Below, piece by piece: positions 9,916-19,914 of a DNA stretch of 25,402 nucleotides. Numbering within the stretch: position 1 is the stretch's first letter; every line of letters starts with the position of its first letter. The notes beneath the pieces were generated by a model, which was given only the letters and a program-made list of their open reading frames with translations, was not told the DNA's origin and did not search any database. This stretch comes from Paramacrobiotus richtersi (Eukaryota > Tardigrada > Eutardigrada > Parachela > Macrobiotidae). The stretch spans positions 1 to 25,402 of the forward strand of contig JAQGAU010000638.1 in the NCBI GenBank assembly GCA_034698045.1, read 5' to 3'. Both the position numbers and the translations under genes were made by a program.

Positions 9916-10017
9916 GCGCTATAATGCTTGTTTAAAATGCGTGTCATTTGTCACTACTGACATCAATGACATGATGACTGTATAATAGTTGCCTTGCTGT
10001 AGTGCGCTACACATATA
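9916..10017 (-). repeat. Satellite unit, left flank of the TIR element
   Basis: On the minus strand this reads as one diverged unit of the 92-bp satellite of the 16-kb array: gtgtagcgcactacagc, then actattatacagtcat, a palindrome around gtcattgatgtcagtagtgac, then gcattttaaacaagcat. Diverged pieces of the same palindrome extend left to about 9845. Confidence 0.6.
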
Positions 10018-10953
10018 CAGAGAGCGTTCTCGCCAAGTTGAAACACTTTTTTCGACATCTCACAAATCCGCAGCCGTTGAACCTTTTCACCTCTCTAGAC
10101 CTTCGATGTAATGTACATCTTGTTGGCATACTACTAGATCAATTTGGTCATGATCCGTCGAAACTCGTAATTACAGTGAATTTTCAAATCAGGGACACCA
10201 GCAAATGTATGCTGTCGGGAAGCGCTAATTCCATTACGGACATTTTTGGATAATTATTTGTGATAAACACCAGTGCTGTAGAATCGACTCCGACCAACAC
10301 AAAAACTTTCGATAAGGCATTATTCTATGCGAATGTTGCATTTCCGGGTTGCTGGAACTTTGGTCGTCTAGTTTATTGCAAGCCGAAGGTCAGCGGGACG
10401 CTCCCGAAACCACCGGAAGGGTCTTCTTTGGTTCCTCGAGACCCTGTGCGTTTTTCTTCACTTTTAAACATACAGACATAATCAGAAGAGAGTCTTGAAT
10501 GCGGTAAAATAAGTTTCTTAATTAATCTGACGATTCACCAAACACAACTGGAAAGTTACGAAAATCGCCGCCCGAGCTCGGTCCGAGATTTTTTCGAACA
10601 TTTTCAAAAAATTATATTTAATCAACGCAATTTTTTTCTCGGTGCCATTAATTTATGGGGATACCTTACTATTTATCATTAAAATAGAAAATGATAATTC
10701 ACGACTTTGCTGATTTGGATATTTCTGGCGCTATTTAGAAGAAAAAACTCTTGTTTTGAAGTTAATCGCGGGTGTTTCTGCCGCGATGCTCCCAGCCGCA
10801 TCCCGTTTTCCCAAAATCCAGTTATGATAATACGAACCTACGGCTAAATAGTAGGTGAATAACTTTGTAAAAGAAAGAATTCAAGTATTTGCAACAGGAA
10901 CCGTTTTGGTGAACTTCTACGAAAGTGTTTCAACTTGGCGAGAACGGGCTCTG
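10018..10953. mobile_element. 936-bp terminal-inverted-repeat element with TA target duplication, inserted in satellite DNA
   Basis: The left end reads CAGAGAGCGTTCTCGCC then AAGTTGAAACACTTT. The right end is its inverse with two differences, giving TIRs of about 32 bp. TA lies directly outside both ends (10016-10017 and 10954-10955). Same-orientation satellite sequence stops at one TA and resumes at the other, so removing the element and one TA restores the expected unit (catatac joined to ttgtgtaaaatgcc). TA duplication and ends starting with CAG are typical of Tc1/mariner-type elements. The interior has short open frames (10002-10253, 10260-10481) but nothing like a transposase, so it is probably non-autonomous. 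Confidence 0.65.
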
Positions 10954-10955
10954 TA

Positions 10956-11085
10956 CTTGTGTAAAATGCCTGTCATTTGTCATTACTGACATAATGACCG
11001 CATGGTATTTGGCAATGCTGTGCTACACGCATACTTGTGTATAACTCCTGTCAGTTGTCAGTACTGACATAATGACATCGATCGT
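10956..11085 (-). repeat. Satellite unit(s), right flank of the TIR element
   Basis: Continues the satellite in the same orientation as the left flank: ttgtgtaaaatgcctgtcat, a palindromic gtcattactgacataatgac, gtgctacacgcatacttgtg, then the start of another unit to about 11085. Together with 9916-10017 it is one split array. Confidence 0.6.
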
Positions 11086-11089
11086 GAAA

Positions 11090-12050
11090 TATTCTTTTAT
11101 TAACGTTTTGGTTTTCTAGGTACAAAAAGTCTTTGCATGACCGTGCTCACTAGCATGAGAAAAAAATAATGTGTGCTTAATCAGGTAATTTAAAAATAAA
11201 GTGCTCCGTTGACTTACAGCTTTGACAAGGTTGCCCTCCGGTTTCAGATGGCAATGCAGTATAACACCGGTGCAGGTCGGTGCGGTGTCCCGTGTGGTTC
11301 CCAAAATACACAGATAACCCGACGATCAGGCGGTTAAAACTCTGGTGGAGGTAAAAAATCTACAGGCGCACCGCAATGCTCAGGAGGAAAATTACGATTT
11401 TTAATTAATACAAAAATAGATGTACGAAATAAAGTAAGAAAGTACAATTTGACAACTTTAGGGTAAATTAGTTAAGTGCGAAAAGTTCATGCGCAGGTGC
11501 TGGGAGCACGAGCTCTCAGTACTGTCTTCCCCGGGACGTCTATGAGCCTCGGTACTACAATTACGAGCCGCTTATGATTTAGGCTCAGAAAACACGGAGG
11601 AAACAGTATCAACCGCTCTACAAATAACAACTGTGTAATACAAAAAAGAAACCAAATGAGCTGTCGCTTGTGATGGCCGATGTGCTCTAGGACATGAGAC
11701 AGACTCAACCTGTATTATGCACTTCCGCTCGTTATGAGAACTGACCATCGATTACATAAGAACCATTCAGAATCACCACCATCTTTCATAAATCGTGGTC
11801 AGGCGAATAACTACTCCACTAGGGATAGTGATAAGCTATCACTTTAGTATGCTAAGCGCGATGTATGCTGTGCTACCAGACGATTCGACCAGTTTCAGTC
11901 CTTTTTGACCAGGAACCGTTCAGTTCACCATTTATTAGTTTTTTATTGTTTATTCTTTGATTTTGTTTATTACATATGGTAAGCCAAGCGGTATCTGGTC
12001 AGCAGGAATCGAAACTGACAAGCAATGTGGTTACAAATGTAGATAATATA
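11090..12050. other. No gene seen
   Basis: Only short frames are found (11116-11304 and 11487-11708, minus strand). None shows a family signature, paired splice sites or a codon pattern that convinces me. Confidence 0.4.
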
Positions 12051-12060
12051 ATCATTCCAG

Positions 12061-12087
12061 GGGGGGGTATTCCGGGGGGGGGGCGAA
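12061..12087 (+). repeat. Paired G-tracts
   Basis: Runs of 8 and 10 consecutive G are separated by TATTCC. The stretch could form a G-quadruplex and is also a likely sequencing-error hotspot. It lies just before a very AT-rich stretch (12150-12300) with repeated TAATTA, ATTATT and TATTTA motifs. Confidence 0.5.
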
Positions 12088-12381
12088 CTGGCGAAGACTT
12101 TTCAATTACGGACGGACAAAACTGGCGACAGCCCTCTGCATATGTTTAATTAATTGTGCCCCTACGCAGTATTATAAGTATTTTCATGCACTGGTTATTA
12201 TTATTGGTAATTAGTAAGTATTCATAATTAATACTGCTTTATAATTATTTAGTATTTATAATTATGTCATATTATTATGTATTACTTATGAATGGCGCTA
12301 TCGACGGACCTACACAAAAATCGTTTTAAGCGAAGTACAGAGGACCTTCGTTTTACTTCGGTCGATTATATTGCGTACTAA

Positions 12382-13112
12382 CGAATACCGCCTCTTGCTA
12401 GCAGCACGGAATACTTAGGTTTGTGTTTTGATGGTTGGTTGGCCTGGCGAGCTAATACTGAACATACTGTTAACCGTGCTTACAAACGAATACGACACCT
12501 GAAAGCTATTTTTTCGCAGCAGAACCATGCAGCTGGTAATGCACTGTACCAAGCTCTCGTCCTACCGGTACTAAAGTACAAAAGTTCAGTCGCTCTCGTG
12601 CAGCAGAAAAGCTTGTCGACTCCCTGGAAAAATGTCAGTCGCGTTTTCTGAGAAGCTTTTGCATTGCTCAATTTCCCCTTACATAATCTGAGGCGCTAAT
12701 CAGCACAGGTGGCTCACGGTTGTTACTGCGGCGCGCAAAAAAACGTTGCTGTTTCTGTTGAAGTTTGATATCAAGTCGTTCACCTTGTCGGGGAAAGCTT
12801 GTTGTCTTGGCGAGAAAGAAGTCGGCGCTGAATTTATTGCAGGTTTCACCCGACTAGCAGTTGCTCTCAGAAGCTACTTCTGCACGTTTTTGTGACGCGT
12901 GCACCAAGTCAACGGATTATATGATTGTTAAATCGCCAGATTAAGCACATAACCGACCGAAGCGGAAGGCAGGTCTTGTATGCTCAACAGAACAGTATTT
13001 CGTGGTTTTCGTGTGTCTGTCGCCATTAGTTAAATTATTATCTTGAATCTTGTTAGTTAACTTTTTTCTGATTAGTATTTATTTTTCTTGCTATTATTAT
13101 TATTATTATACA
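12382..13112 (+). mobile_element. 5'-truncated LINE reverse transcriptase remnant with A/T trinucleotide tail
   Basis: From 12382 the frame reads IPPLASSTEYLGLCFDGWLA, then HTVNRAYKRI, then LYQALVLPVLKY, ending at 12651. Known: Y-L-G with a following conserved D, a helix, and L-Y-x-x-L-V-L-P-V-L-x-Y are the signature of the thumb end of non-LTR reverse transcriptases. Near 12600 the match moves to another frame, AEKLVDSLEKCQSRFLRSFC, which reproduces the usual L-E-x-x-Q-x-R-F-x-R motif and stops at 12684-12686. An (ATT)n run at 13092-13110 may be the 3' tail, as in I-type LINEs. It is frameshifted and truncated, so not active. Confidence 0.65.
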
Positions 13113-13235
13113 ACAAACACCTTCGGCTGCCGCCTTAGGATTTCCCTAAGTCTACTGTATATTCAGAATCGAATCGAAAACAGACTCTCCGGAAAGATCT
13201 AACTTATCTTAGACGATTTTGACCGGCGAAGCCGT

Positions 13236-13529
13236 TTGAAGTGCGAAGATTCCGATGTGGATATATTTTACAGACAGCCAGAAATTAATTTACGCTGTTC
13301 CTCCGGCATTCAGCGACTATTAGCTACAAGTCATACGGACGATTTTGCAGAAAAAGCCAGTAATATCTGGATACTACTGTATCGTTCATTCGATGGCAAA
13401 GGTGTAAGGACGAAACATGCTATCAACTGGGTGCGGAAATATTGCCCGTACGATAACTGTTGTGGGAAAAGTTGTTCAGTTAGTAAATCGTTCCCGTTGG
13501 TTTTGGTGGTAAGCGACTTTTTGGTTTGA
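13236..13529 (+). other. Unassigned open frame, weak exon candidate
   Basis: A 97-codon open frame with an acceptor-like atattttacag near 13263-13273 and a donor-like gtggtaagc near 13507. The translation (…GIQRLLATSHTDDFAEKASN…) matches no family that I know, and no partner exon is evident. It may be chance. Beyond it, 13530-14280 shows nothing supportable. Confidence 0.15.
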
Positions 13530-14290
13530 TCGGCGGCTGCGAATATTGTCGGATATCGTATTGCATTTTGGGGCTTTCACGTCATTTTACCTTTTACAGT
13601 AATTGTGTTTTTGGCATGGGGCGCTGATTTGTTTGAACATGTTCTTAGCAATTTGACTGCGCCGAAAACATTTGAATTCTGTTCAGGTGTTTCAAATAGC
13701 GTTGTTAAATCATCTTGATCAGCTCTGCCTTGAAGAACGATCTTCCATTTTCATCGACAGTTGCGACCCGTTTTATTCTATTCTACTGAATTTTAGTTCT
13801 TCGGTTGCGCTCGACTGGTTGATAAATGCATAATACTGGTTGATAATTTACCGCTATAGAGTGTTTCAGTATTACTTTTTGTACGTCCTGCTTTAATTTG
13901 GTCAAACGTACGGTACATGTTTGCCCGGCGTCAAGTCAGAGGATTGCTCCGAAGTTGAACAGTCAGCATGATAATCTATTTATTCCTTCTGCTTCCGGTC
14001 AGCTATACTTGTGCATTCGGTTTGGCTTCGTTTAATCAGTTCGAAGGTGCTGAACAAACTGTTTCTTTTCGCCGTTTGTCATTGCCAATAATTCGAGAAC
14101 GGGTTCGTAACTTCTTCCTGTTCGCATTTAAAATGTCTGAATAGGACAGTTGCAACGCTGCAAAGTTTGCGAGACTGAAACGCTTGGGATGGCTGTTCTC
14201 ATATGCACAAAATATAATCACTAAAAATAAAGTTTAATTGGGCGAAAGCCACCGACACAAATAACAAGTGCACAGGCACATAGAGGGACA

Positions 14291-14806
14291 CTACAAGGTG
14301 AAAGGTCGAATGTCGAGAAAACAACCAGCATCACCACCACGATTAGTGCGAGAAACAGACGGCAAAGTGCCCAGAACAGCGGCAGCGTTGCCTTTAATAA
14401 CAGCTAAGCTAAAACGACTTTTAATAAAAGATGTCGAGCGAGGTTCCCCTGTCATTCTGCGGATCTTCCTTCCCTTGAACTGAATTAATTTGACGAAGGC
14501 CGCACCAAAAGTACCAAGGGTCTCGACAGCTAAAGGATGAAACAAATAACCACACTGCTCCAGATTAGAGTAATGATGACGACGATCACTAAAACAGATC
14601 TGTATTTTTTTGCACGAAAAAAGTTTCGGAATGTGCTCTTCTGATTGAGATGGGATGGATCTTGTAGTTTCTGGTGGAATTCGGGCTTGGGCAGTTAGTC
14701 CCGAACCTCGGACGAAAGTTCGTTTGTATTCTTTATGCCGAGCATCATGTTTGCGTTTTTTTCGTTCGAAAATGGAGATGCTGAATAATTTTTTCCGTCT
14801 AGGCAT
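14291..14806 (-). mobile_element. LINE ORF2 C-terminal fragment, open frame of 171 codons
   Basis: The second half reads HHYSNLEQCGYLFHPLAVET, then LGTFGAAFVKLIQFKGRKI, RRMTGEPRSTSFIKSRFSL and AVIKGNAAAVLGTLP. Known: this succession is characteristic of the region after reverse transcriptase in several invertebrate LINEs. The first half is basic and less typical and may be out of frame with the parent. No polymerase motifs are present, so this is a truncated insertion. It lies inside the proposed long intron of paralogue A and is the best preserved of the related pieces at 917-1300, 22345-22480 and 23300-23420. Confidence 0.65.
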
Positions 14807-14809
14807 TTT

Positions 14810-16010
14810 TTTGGTACCGGCCTAACCATAATATAATTATTCATATTCTGTATTTTCAATTGACAGTGCTGTGTTTAATATATTTTTCTAAGCAACAAAT
14901 TTAGTTTGGTGCAAAAATAAGCCCAGCAAAGCTTCAGCAAAACTTTCTTGGGTCCGCATATCAGTCGCAATTAATTTGCGATAACCGGCCACACGGACTC
15001 ATGGAATGTGTGTCATGGAAAACCTACGATCACTGCCGCTGCCGTGCTCCTGGTCATCTGTGACCTTTGTGGTCACTGGGGATCGATGGTGGAAAGGGTA
15101 CTTCTGAACTTTTTTTGTTTAGTGATAGTCGACTGCAATTTTGGCAGCTGGACTAAGTAGGCTTATCTAACTCTGCAGCACAGCATTATTGATTCTGTTT
15201 ACGAGTGTTTGCTTGTAGTCTCGTACTTATACGTACTTTGAAACTTACATACAGTACATAAAAGAATAACCCTCATAACACGTTTCCTGAAAAACTTATT
15301 TGCAAAGCTACCTCCACGATTTTTCTTTGCCAGTTTCCTGCTGCTAAAGAGCAAAGCAGTTAGTTAGTTAGAGACAAACGAAACGAAACGAAACGAGCAC
15401 AAGGTTTGTTCCTGTTTTGTTATGAGGCAGTGGCTTAGCTTGTATACTAGGCAGAAACCGCGTTGTATGGTATTAGTCCACGGCGTACGGTGCCGAAGTG
15501 TATATGTACAAATACAATAAAGAAGTATTTACGCTGTACTTACGACCTCTACCCGGCTAAAACAAATACATTATAGAAAGTAAGTATTATTTGGAAGTAT
15601 ATAAATGTGGAGACTTTACTGTCACACGATCAATTAATTTCAATATGACTGATAGCTCCCGACTTGTTCGGGTCAGACAGTTCTATAAAAAACCTTTCGG
15701 CCACGAAAGTCGACTGTAGTTGTGGTCCTCGCGACCTTTTCGCTCAGCGATGGTCGATCTTGGCTTCCGTGTTTCATGATTGCTACGATTACTGGAGATC
15801 AAGTGTGGTTGTTGCGCAGTTTCATCACATAGGATCACTTTTTTTTTCTCGATTGACTGCCTATTTTCCTACGCTTTGGTCTCCGCTGGCCCGAAACGAG
15901 GGAGTGCAGTTTCCTTGTAATGTTTTTCCATCCTAATGAGCACGTCTCATGCAATTCGAAAATCTTCTCAATTCGAAACCAAAAGCAATAACCAAAAAGT
16001 TATTTCGGGA
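14810..16010. other. No gene seen; short tandem repeats at 15357-15396
   Basis: Contains a short (AGTT)n run followed by (AAACG)n at 15376-15396. An open frame at 15664-15936 (+) has no recognisable content. Nothing else is supportable. Confidence 0.4.
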
Positions 16011-16011
16011 T

Positions 16012-16700
16012 CACTGTCATTAATGTAAGTAATGACATAATGACAGGCATTTTACACAAGCAAATGTATAGCACACCACAGCACGGCAACTATTATACAG
16101 TCATTATGTCATTAATGTCAGTAATGACATAATGACAGGCATTTTACACAGGTTTATGTATGGCACACCATAGCACGGCGACTATTATACAGTCATTATG
16201 TCGTTAATGTCAGTAATGACATAATGACAGGCATTGTACACAAGCATATATATAGCGCACCACAGCACGGCGAATATTATACAGTCATTATGTCATTAAT
16301 GTCAGTAATGTCATACTGACAGGCATTTTACACAAGCATATATATACCGCATCACAGCACGGCAACTATTATACAGTCATTATGTCATTAATGTCAGTAA
16401 TGACATAATGACAGGCATTTTACACAGGTTTATGTATGGCACACCATAGCACGGCGAATATTATACAGTCATTACGTCATTAATGTCAGTAATGACAAAT
16501 GACAGGCATTTTACACAGGTATATGTATAGCGCACCACAGCACTGCAACTATTATACGGTCATTATGTCATTTATATCAGTAACGACAAATGACAGGCAT
16601 TTTACACAAGCATATGTATAGCGCACCACAGCACGGCGACTATTATACAGTCATTATGTCAGTAATGACAAGTGACAGGCAGTATGAATATGTACAGTAT
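16012..16700. repeat. Tandem satellite array, 92-bp unit with an internal palindrome, about 7.4 copies
   Basis: Units start at about 16102, 16194, 16286, 16378, 16470, 16561 and 16652, after a diverged first unit from 16012; periods are 91-92 bp. Each unit opens with a near-perfect palindrome (cattatgtcattaatgtcag and its complement), then gacaggcattttacacaag, then catatgtatagcgcaccaca and gcacggcgactattataca. Copies differ by a few substitutions and 1-bp indels. Two alternating subtypes (acaggtttatg/gcacaccatag and acaagcatatg/gcgcaccacag) suggest duplication by unequal exchange. The same unit occurs at 9916-10017 and 10956-11085. The repeats are contiguous without unique spacers, so this is not CRISPR. 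Confidence 0.85.
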
Positions 16701-17900
16701 CTACATACGCGCCTTAGTCCATTAGTCACCATAGGCTTCCTGATATAAGCTTTAGGCCAGTACTCGCCAGGTCTCGACAAACCCACGTACGCACTGGTCT
16801 TTTGCTACCTTGATTCCTTTCTTCGGAAAATGGCCCGACTGATACCCGGACACCTGGACGGGATGAATGACGACATGGAATTCTTCATCGATATCTAATT
16901 CCACAAAAAGTTCATCAACGACTGCCTGGACGTTGATCACTCCCCTGTGTGCGAGACCTCCAGCAAGAAAACACCAAGCTAAAGAAGCGGATCTCTGCCG
17001 TGGAACCAGCGTTATGAGTGAGCCAAAACAGATCCGACGAAATGGCGATTTCAGTTGAAACCGTGCATAAAGCTAGGACTCTCTCGATGGAAGATTTCTA
17101 GGTTCTAAAGCTACCCCTGTCGACGATAGCCAATTAGTTCTCCAACTCGAAGGGGTTCGATTGGCCGCGGATACTCCTGTCAAACTGCCCACGATAAATC
17201 AACGCAAAGTCGACTCATGTCTTCTGCAAGTTCGTTGACCCCTAAGCTGAAAGTGTCTCCCCGCTGCTTCGATAGTCCCCCCCAAAATTCGTCGAGCAGC
17301 GAGAGATCCTGGTCACCAGTTGTCGAAAAGAAAATTGTCCGTGGCACCCGCGTAACGCCAGCGCCGTCCCCGGACGGAGATCTCGTCACATCAAAACTGC
17401 TGGTTAGGCGCCCTGCCAAATCTGACAAGGAGACTACTGTCTGCACGGCATACCGCCCATGGAGAGCACCTCCCATGAGACACTCGAAAAGACTACGGAA
17501 AAGACCTGAGAGCCGTCATCGAAGCTAATGGAATAAGTGTTCGATTTGTTTCTGTAATTTTTGCCAATTACCTGTATGACTTTGCGCAATCAGTGGGAAA
17601 GAGTCGAGGAGCACTTCATGAAAATTACCGATCTGTTTATGTGCAAGTTCAGCATTACGGTCTACGGCGATCTGTTTATTGACTTTTAGCCTTTCACTGG
17701 TAAGTTCATCGTTAAATTCAAGTAGAGTTGTGGAAACAAAATTGATCACGAATGAAAGAGGCTTTCAAGAAATTGAGCGAAGTGTACCACTAATACTAGG
17801 AAGAGTAAACGTTATTGTTGCTATTTTATCTTGATTCTACTTGAAAGTTACACAAATGCCTAAACCGAAACTCGAAAAACACTTCACAGAGTTTCTCAAA
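16700..17900. other. Unassigned stretch with several broken coding-like frames
   Basis: On the plus strand, pieces such as MARLIPGHLDGMNDDMEFFI (about 16830), VRDLQQENTKLKKR (about 16950, coiled-coil-like) and a Ser/Pro/Arg-rich frame at 17217-17528 look like protein, but they sit in different frames with stops between. It could be a decayed gene or transposon ORF1. I cannot assign it. Confidence 0.25.
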
Positions 17901-17912
17901 CCGAATACTTAC

Positions 17913-18486
17913 CGGTCGTGTACGGCAGACGAAGTTTCTATATCACAGGAACCATTTGTAGATTTGTTGGCGTTAAAGCGCGCTTCGCATGTCACTGTTT
18001 TGGTTGTGTTGCCAGATAGAATAAACCGAAATGCTGGAAACTCATCTTTCCCACAACGTTTGTCCAAAGCGCACACCGGGTTGTGCAATGCAATCAGTGA
18101 AGTGACTCCAGTTCCTCGTGCCGCTTTTGCCCTGACTTCGACTTGTCCACTGCTGAACCTGAATTTGTCGCCCGTGCGGATCATACCGGATGTCATCATG
18201 GCCAGTGAGTGTCTGCTTGGATCAGTACTGGAGACATACGTATGGCTACTAGTGGAGAGCCGCAAAGTGCCATTACTTACAGCCACATTACGATTACTAT
18301 AAAATTAATGAGCTCTCTGTCATAAAAATTTGATATTCCATCAGCAATGTACCATTTTCTCTCGTTAAGGGCTCCATTATTAAAATCATCTCGAAAAGCA
18401 AACGCCTCCGTGGTGTTTTTACGAGCTTCTGCGTTAGGTTCATAGAAACACAAATACAACAGACTGACCATTGCGCCGATCACCAT
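17913..18486 (-). pseudogene. Paralogue A exon 1 (N-terminal GH16-like part, one-base frameshift)
   Basis: Two overlapping frames, one ending at 18277 and one beginning at about 18330, match successive parts of receptor kinase exon 1. The shared order is FRDDF, a W-Y-x-x-DG block, SN, G-x-L-R-L-S-T, then M-x-x-T-G-x-K-F and V-R-A-K-A-A-R-G-x-G-V. The break falls in a four-base T run (plus-strand AAAA at 18301-18304), where one more T would restore continuity. The end, GACCG|gtaagt, is a strong donor. The start ATG at 18486 opens a plausible signal peptide. The frame is otherwise clean, so the lesion is recent or a sequencing error. Confidence 0.68.
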
Positions 18487-18489
18487 ATT

Positions 18490-19180
18490 CTATACCAGTA
18501 AACAGTTTCCGGATTAAAAAATTAGAGCAACGTCCGCTGGCTGAAGGGTCCGGGGAACTCTTGTTATGGCTGATCAAGAATATTCCTAAGCCGGGTCAAA
18601 AGAATGCAACAACAAGCTCGTACCCCACACTATACAGCGCGTTGCAAAGCATGTTTTTAAAGCCTGTTTTGTGAGCAGACATTGTACGCCCTGTATACCT
18701 GAGCCCGGAAGCAAACTTTAAGTTGTCGGAACACATTTCGTATTGTGTATCTATCAGCTAAATGGTGGATCTGGCTTTTCTGGTAAACGACTGGTCTTTG
18801 AAGTAGTAAATGATACGGTACTCACGATGATATAATATGAGATCACTATTAGATCATTGCCGCTGCATACCAATGAGAGCATGTTATATTTTCTGCTTGT
18901 TATATATGTCACACAGTGTTAAATCAGATTTGTTTTGCCTTGTGAAATACGCTCCAAGACGGCCTACTTATAGACACGCTGTTAAATTATCAGCAAGTCT
19001 ATTCGTGTACAGCCACTTGGTCGGTCAAACTGATTACCCGTTGTAATTAATTTATCAAGAGAAATTTGATTCGCAGAATGTAAATTCCAGAAGAGTAGAG
19101 TTAAGGGGAAATTCCGGTTAAACCAATGGGTTTGCAGTCGATGTTGCCAGTGCATGGATGTAGACAACAGACAACACCCA
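18490..19180. other. No gene seen (upstream side of paralogue A)
   Basis: This should contain the promoter of paralogue A if its ATG at 18486 is used. I see no clear TATA box, initiator or further exon. Confidence 0.35.
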
Positions 19181-19182
19181 TA

Positions 19183-19661
19183 CAATGGTTTCGAAAGTGA
19201 AAAGATGGATCTCCATTGTCCTTTTGTCAGTTTGTGCGCGCAATGAGCGGTTGTCCTGCAATACGGTCAAAAAGTTTAAACAGAGATGCCGCTTTGAAAA
19301 TCCACGTTTCTATCCGATTTGTTTGGACAATATATCAATAAATGCGCATAAATGTGATCATCATTCTGAACCAGTTTCAGCCAGAACGTATGGCTATGAA
19401 ATTTTAAAATTAATTTTAAAATTTTTGAAATTAATTTTAAAATTTCACACACGTCCGTTCCGGCTGAAACTGGTTCAGAATGATCATCACATATATGCGC
19501 ATTTATTGATACATCGTTCAATCAAATCGGATGGAAACGTGGATTTTCAAAGCGGCATCTCTGCTTAAACTTTTTGACCGCATTGCAGAACAACCGCTCA
19601 TTGTGCGCACAAACGGACAAAAGCACAATGGAGATCCATCTTTTCATTTTCAAACGCATTA
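19183..19661. mobile_element. Long inverted repeat (foldback/MITE-like), arms about 220 bp
   Basis: The left arm begins caatggtttcgaaagtgaaa and the right arm ends with its near-complement. Both arms share tggatctccattg, caatgagcggttgt, gcggtcaaaaagttta (variant), agagatgccgctttgaaaat and ctgaaccagtttcagcc in mirrored order, roughly 90 percent alike by eye. The centre is an AT palindrome (aaattttaaaattaatttt). TA lies at 19181-19182 and at 19662-19663, a possible TA target duplication. Open frames on both strands here are by-products of the symmetry. Transcription would give a long double-stranded RNA hairpin. Confidence 0.75.
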
Positions 19662-19914
19662 TATGAGTGCTTTCAACTGTACACATCCGTATAGTGGCAC
19701 TCTGTTGCGCAAAACCTCCGATTTGACCAGAGTCTAGCCTTAATAGAGTAAAGTAGAGCTAATGATAAGACACCCTATCAAGAGTCTGCACAAAGAAACA
19801 CATGTTACACAAGTGGTCAAGTTCTCTACTCTTCCTCGAAACTTAATGGCGTTCCGTTAAGATTGTTGGTTAAGGTATATGCTTAGCACACGAGTAAACT
19901 GAACGCATAATCGA

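Larger units (their letters stand above)
8479..18486 (-). pseudogene. Paralogue A: GH16-like membrane protein without a kinase, frameshifted in exon 1
   Basis: Proposed exons are 18486-17913, 9335-9032 and 8673-8479. Exon 1 gives a signal-peptide-like start (MVIGAMVSLLYLCF), then FAFRDDFNNGALNERKWYIA and, after a one-base loss in the T run at 18304-18301, NGTLRLST, GMIRTGDKFRFSSGQVEVRA and CGKDEFPAFRF. The GH16 dyad is gone (E-F-P-A-F-R). The exon length becomes phase 2 only if the lost base is counted, matching the phase-2 donor gtaagt and exon 2 (acceptor ttattgcag). Exon 2 carries LDYHTFKLIITNSVLFWLVD and MSIDYVAIGHF; donor ATG|gtaccg is phase 0. Exon 3 ends soon after a weak hydrophobic stretch (FGPVSAATFLCLIY). 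Intron 1 would be 8.6 kb and full of repeats, so exons 1 and 2-3 may come from different copies. No kinase exon follows. Confidence 0.55.

Noticed and set aside
10002-10481. Two consecutive frames inside the TIR element as a transposase
   Set aside because: No DDE/D motif spacing or helix-turn-helix can be seen, and both frames are short.
15357-15396. Telomere-like repeats
   Set aside because: The runs are AGTT and AAACG, not TTAGG, and are only a few units long.
16012-16700. Possible CRISPR array
   Set aside because: Units are contiguous 92-bp repeats without unique spacers, in a eukaryotic setting.
16945-17015. Leucine-zipper-like piece (LQQENTKLKKRISAVE)
   Set aside because: Only about 20 residues between stops, with no basic region in front; too short to call a bZIP factor.
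17217-17528. Ser/Pro/Arg-rich plus-strand frame of 103 codons
   Set aside because: Low-complexity composition, no domain, and an equally open frame on the other strand.
19185-19568. Open frames of 127 and 81 codons on opposite strands
   Set aside because: They are mirror images produced by the long inverted repeat and have no independent coding evidence.
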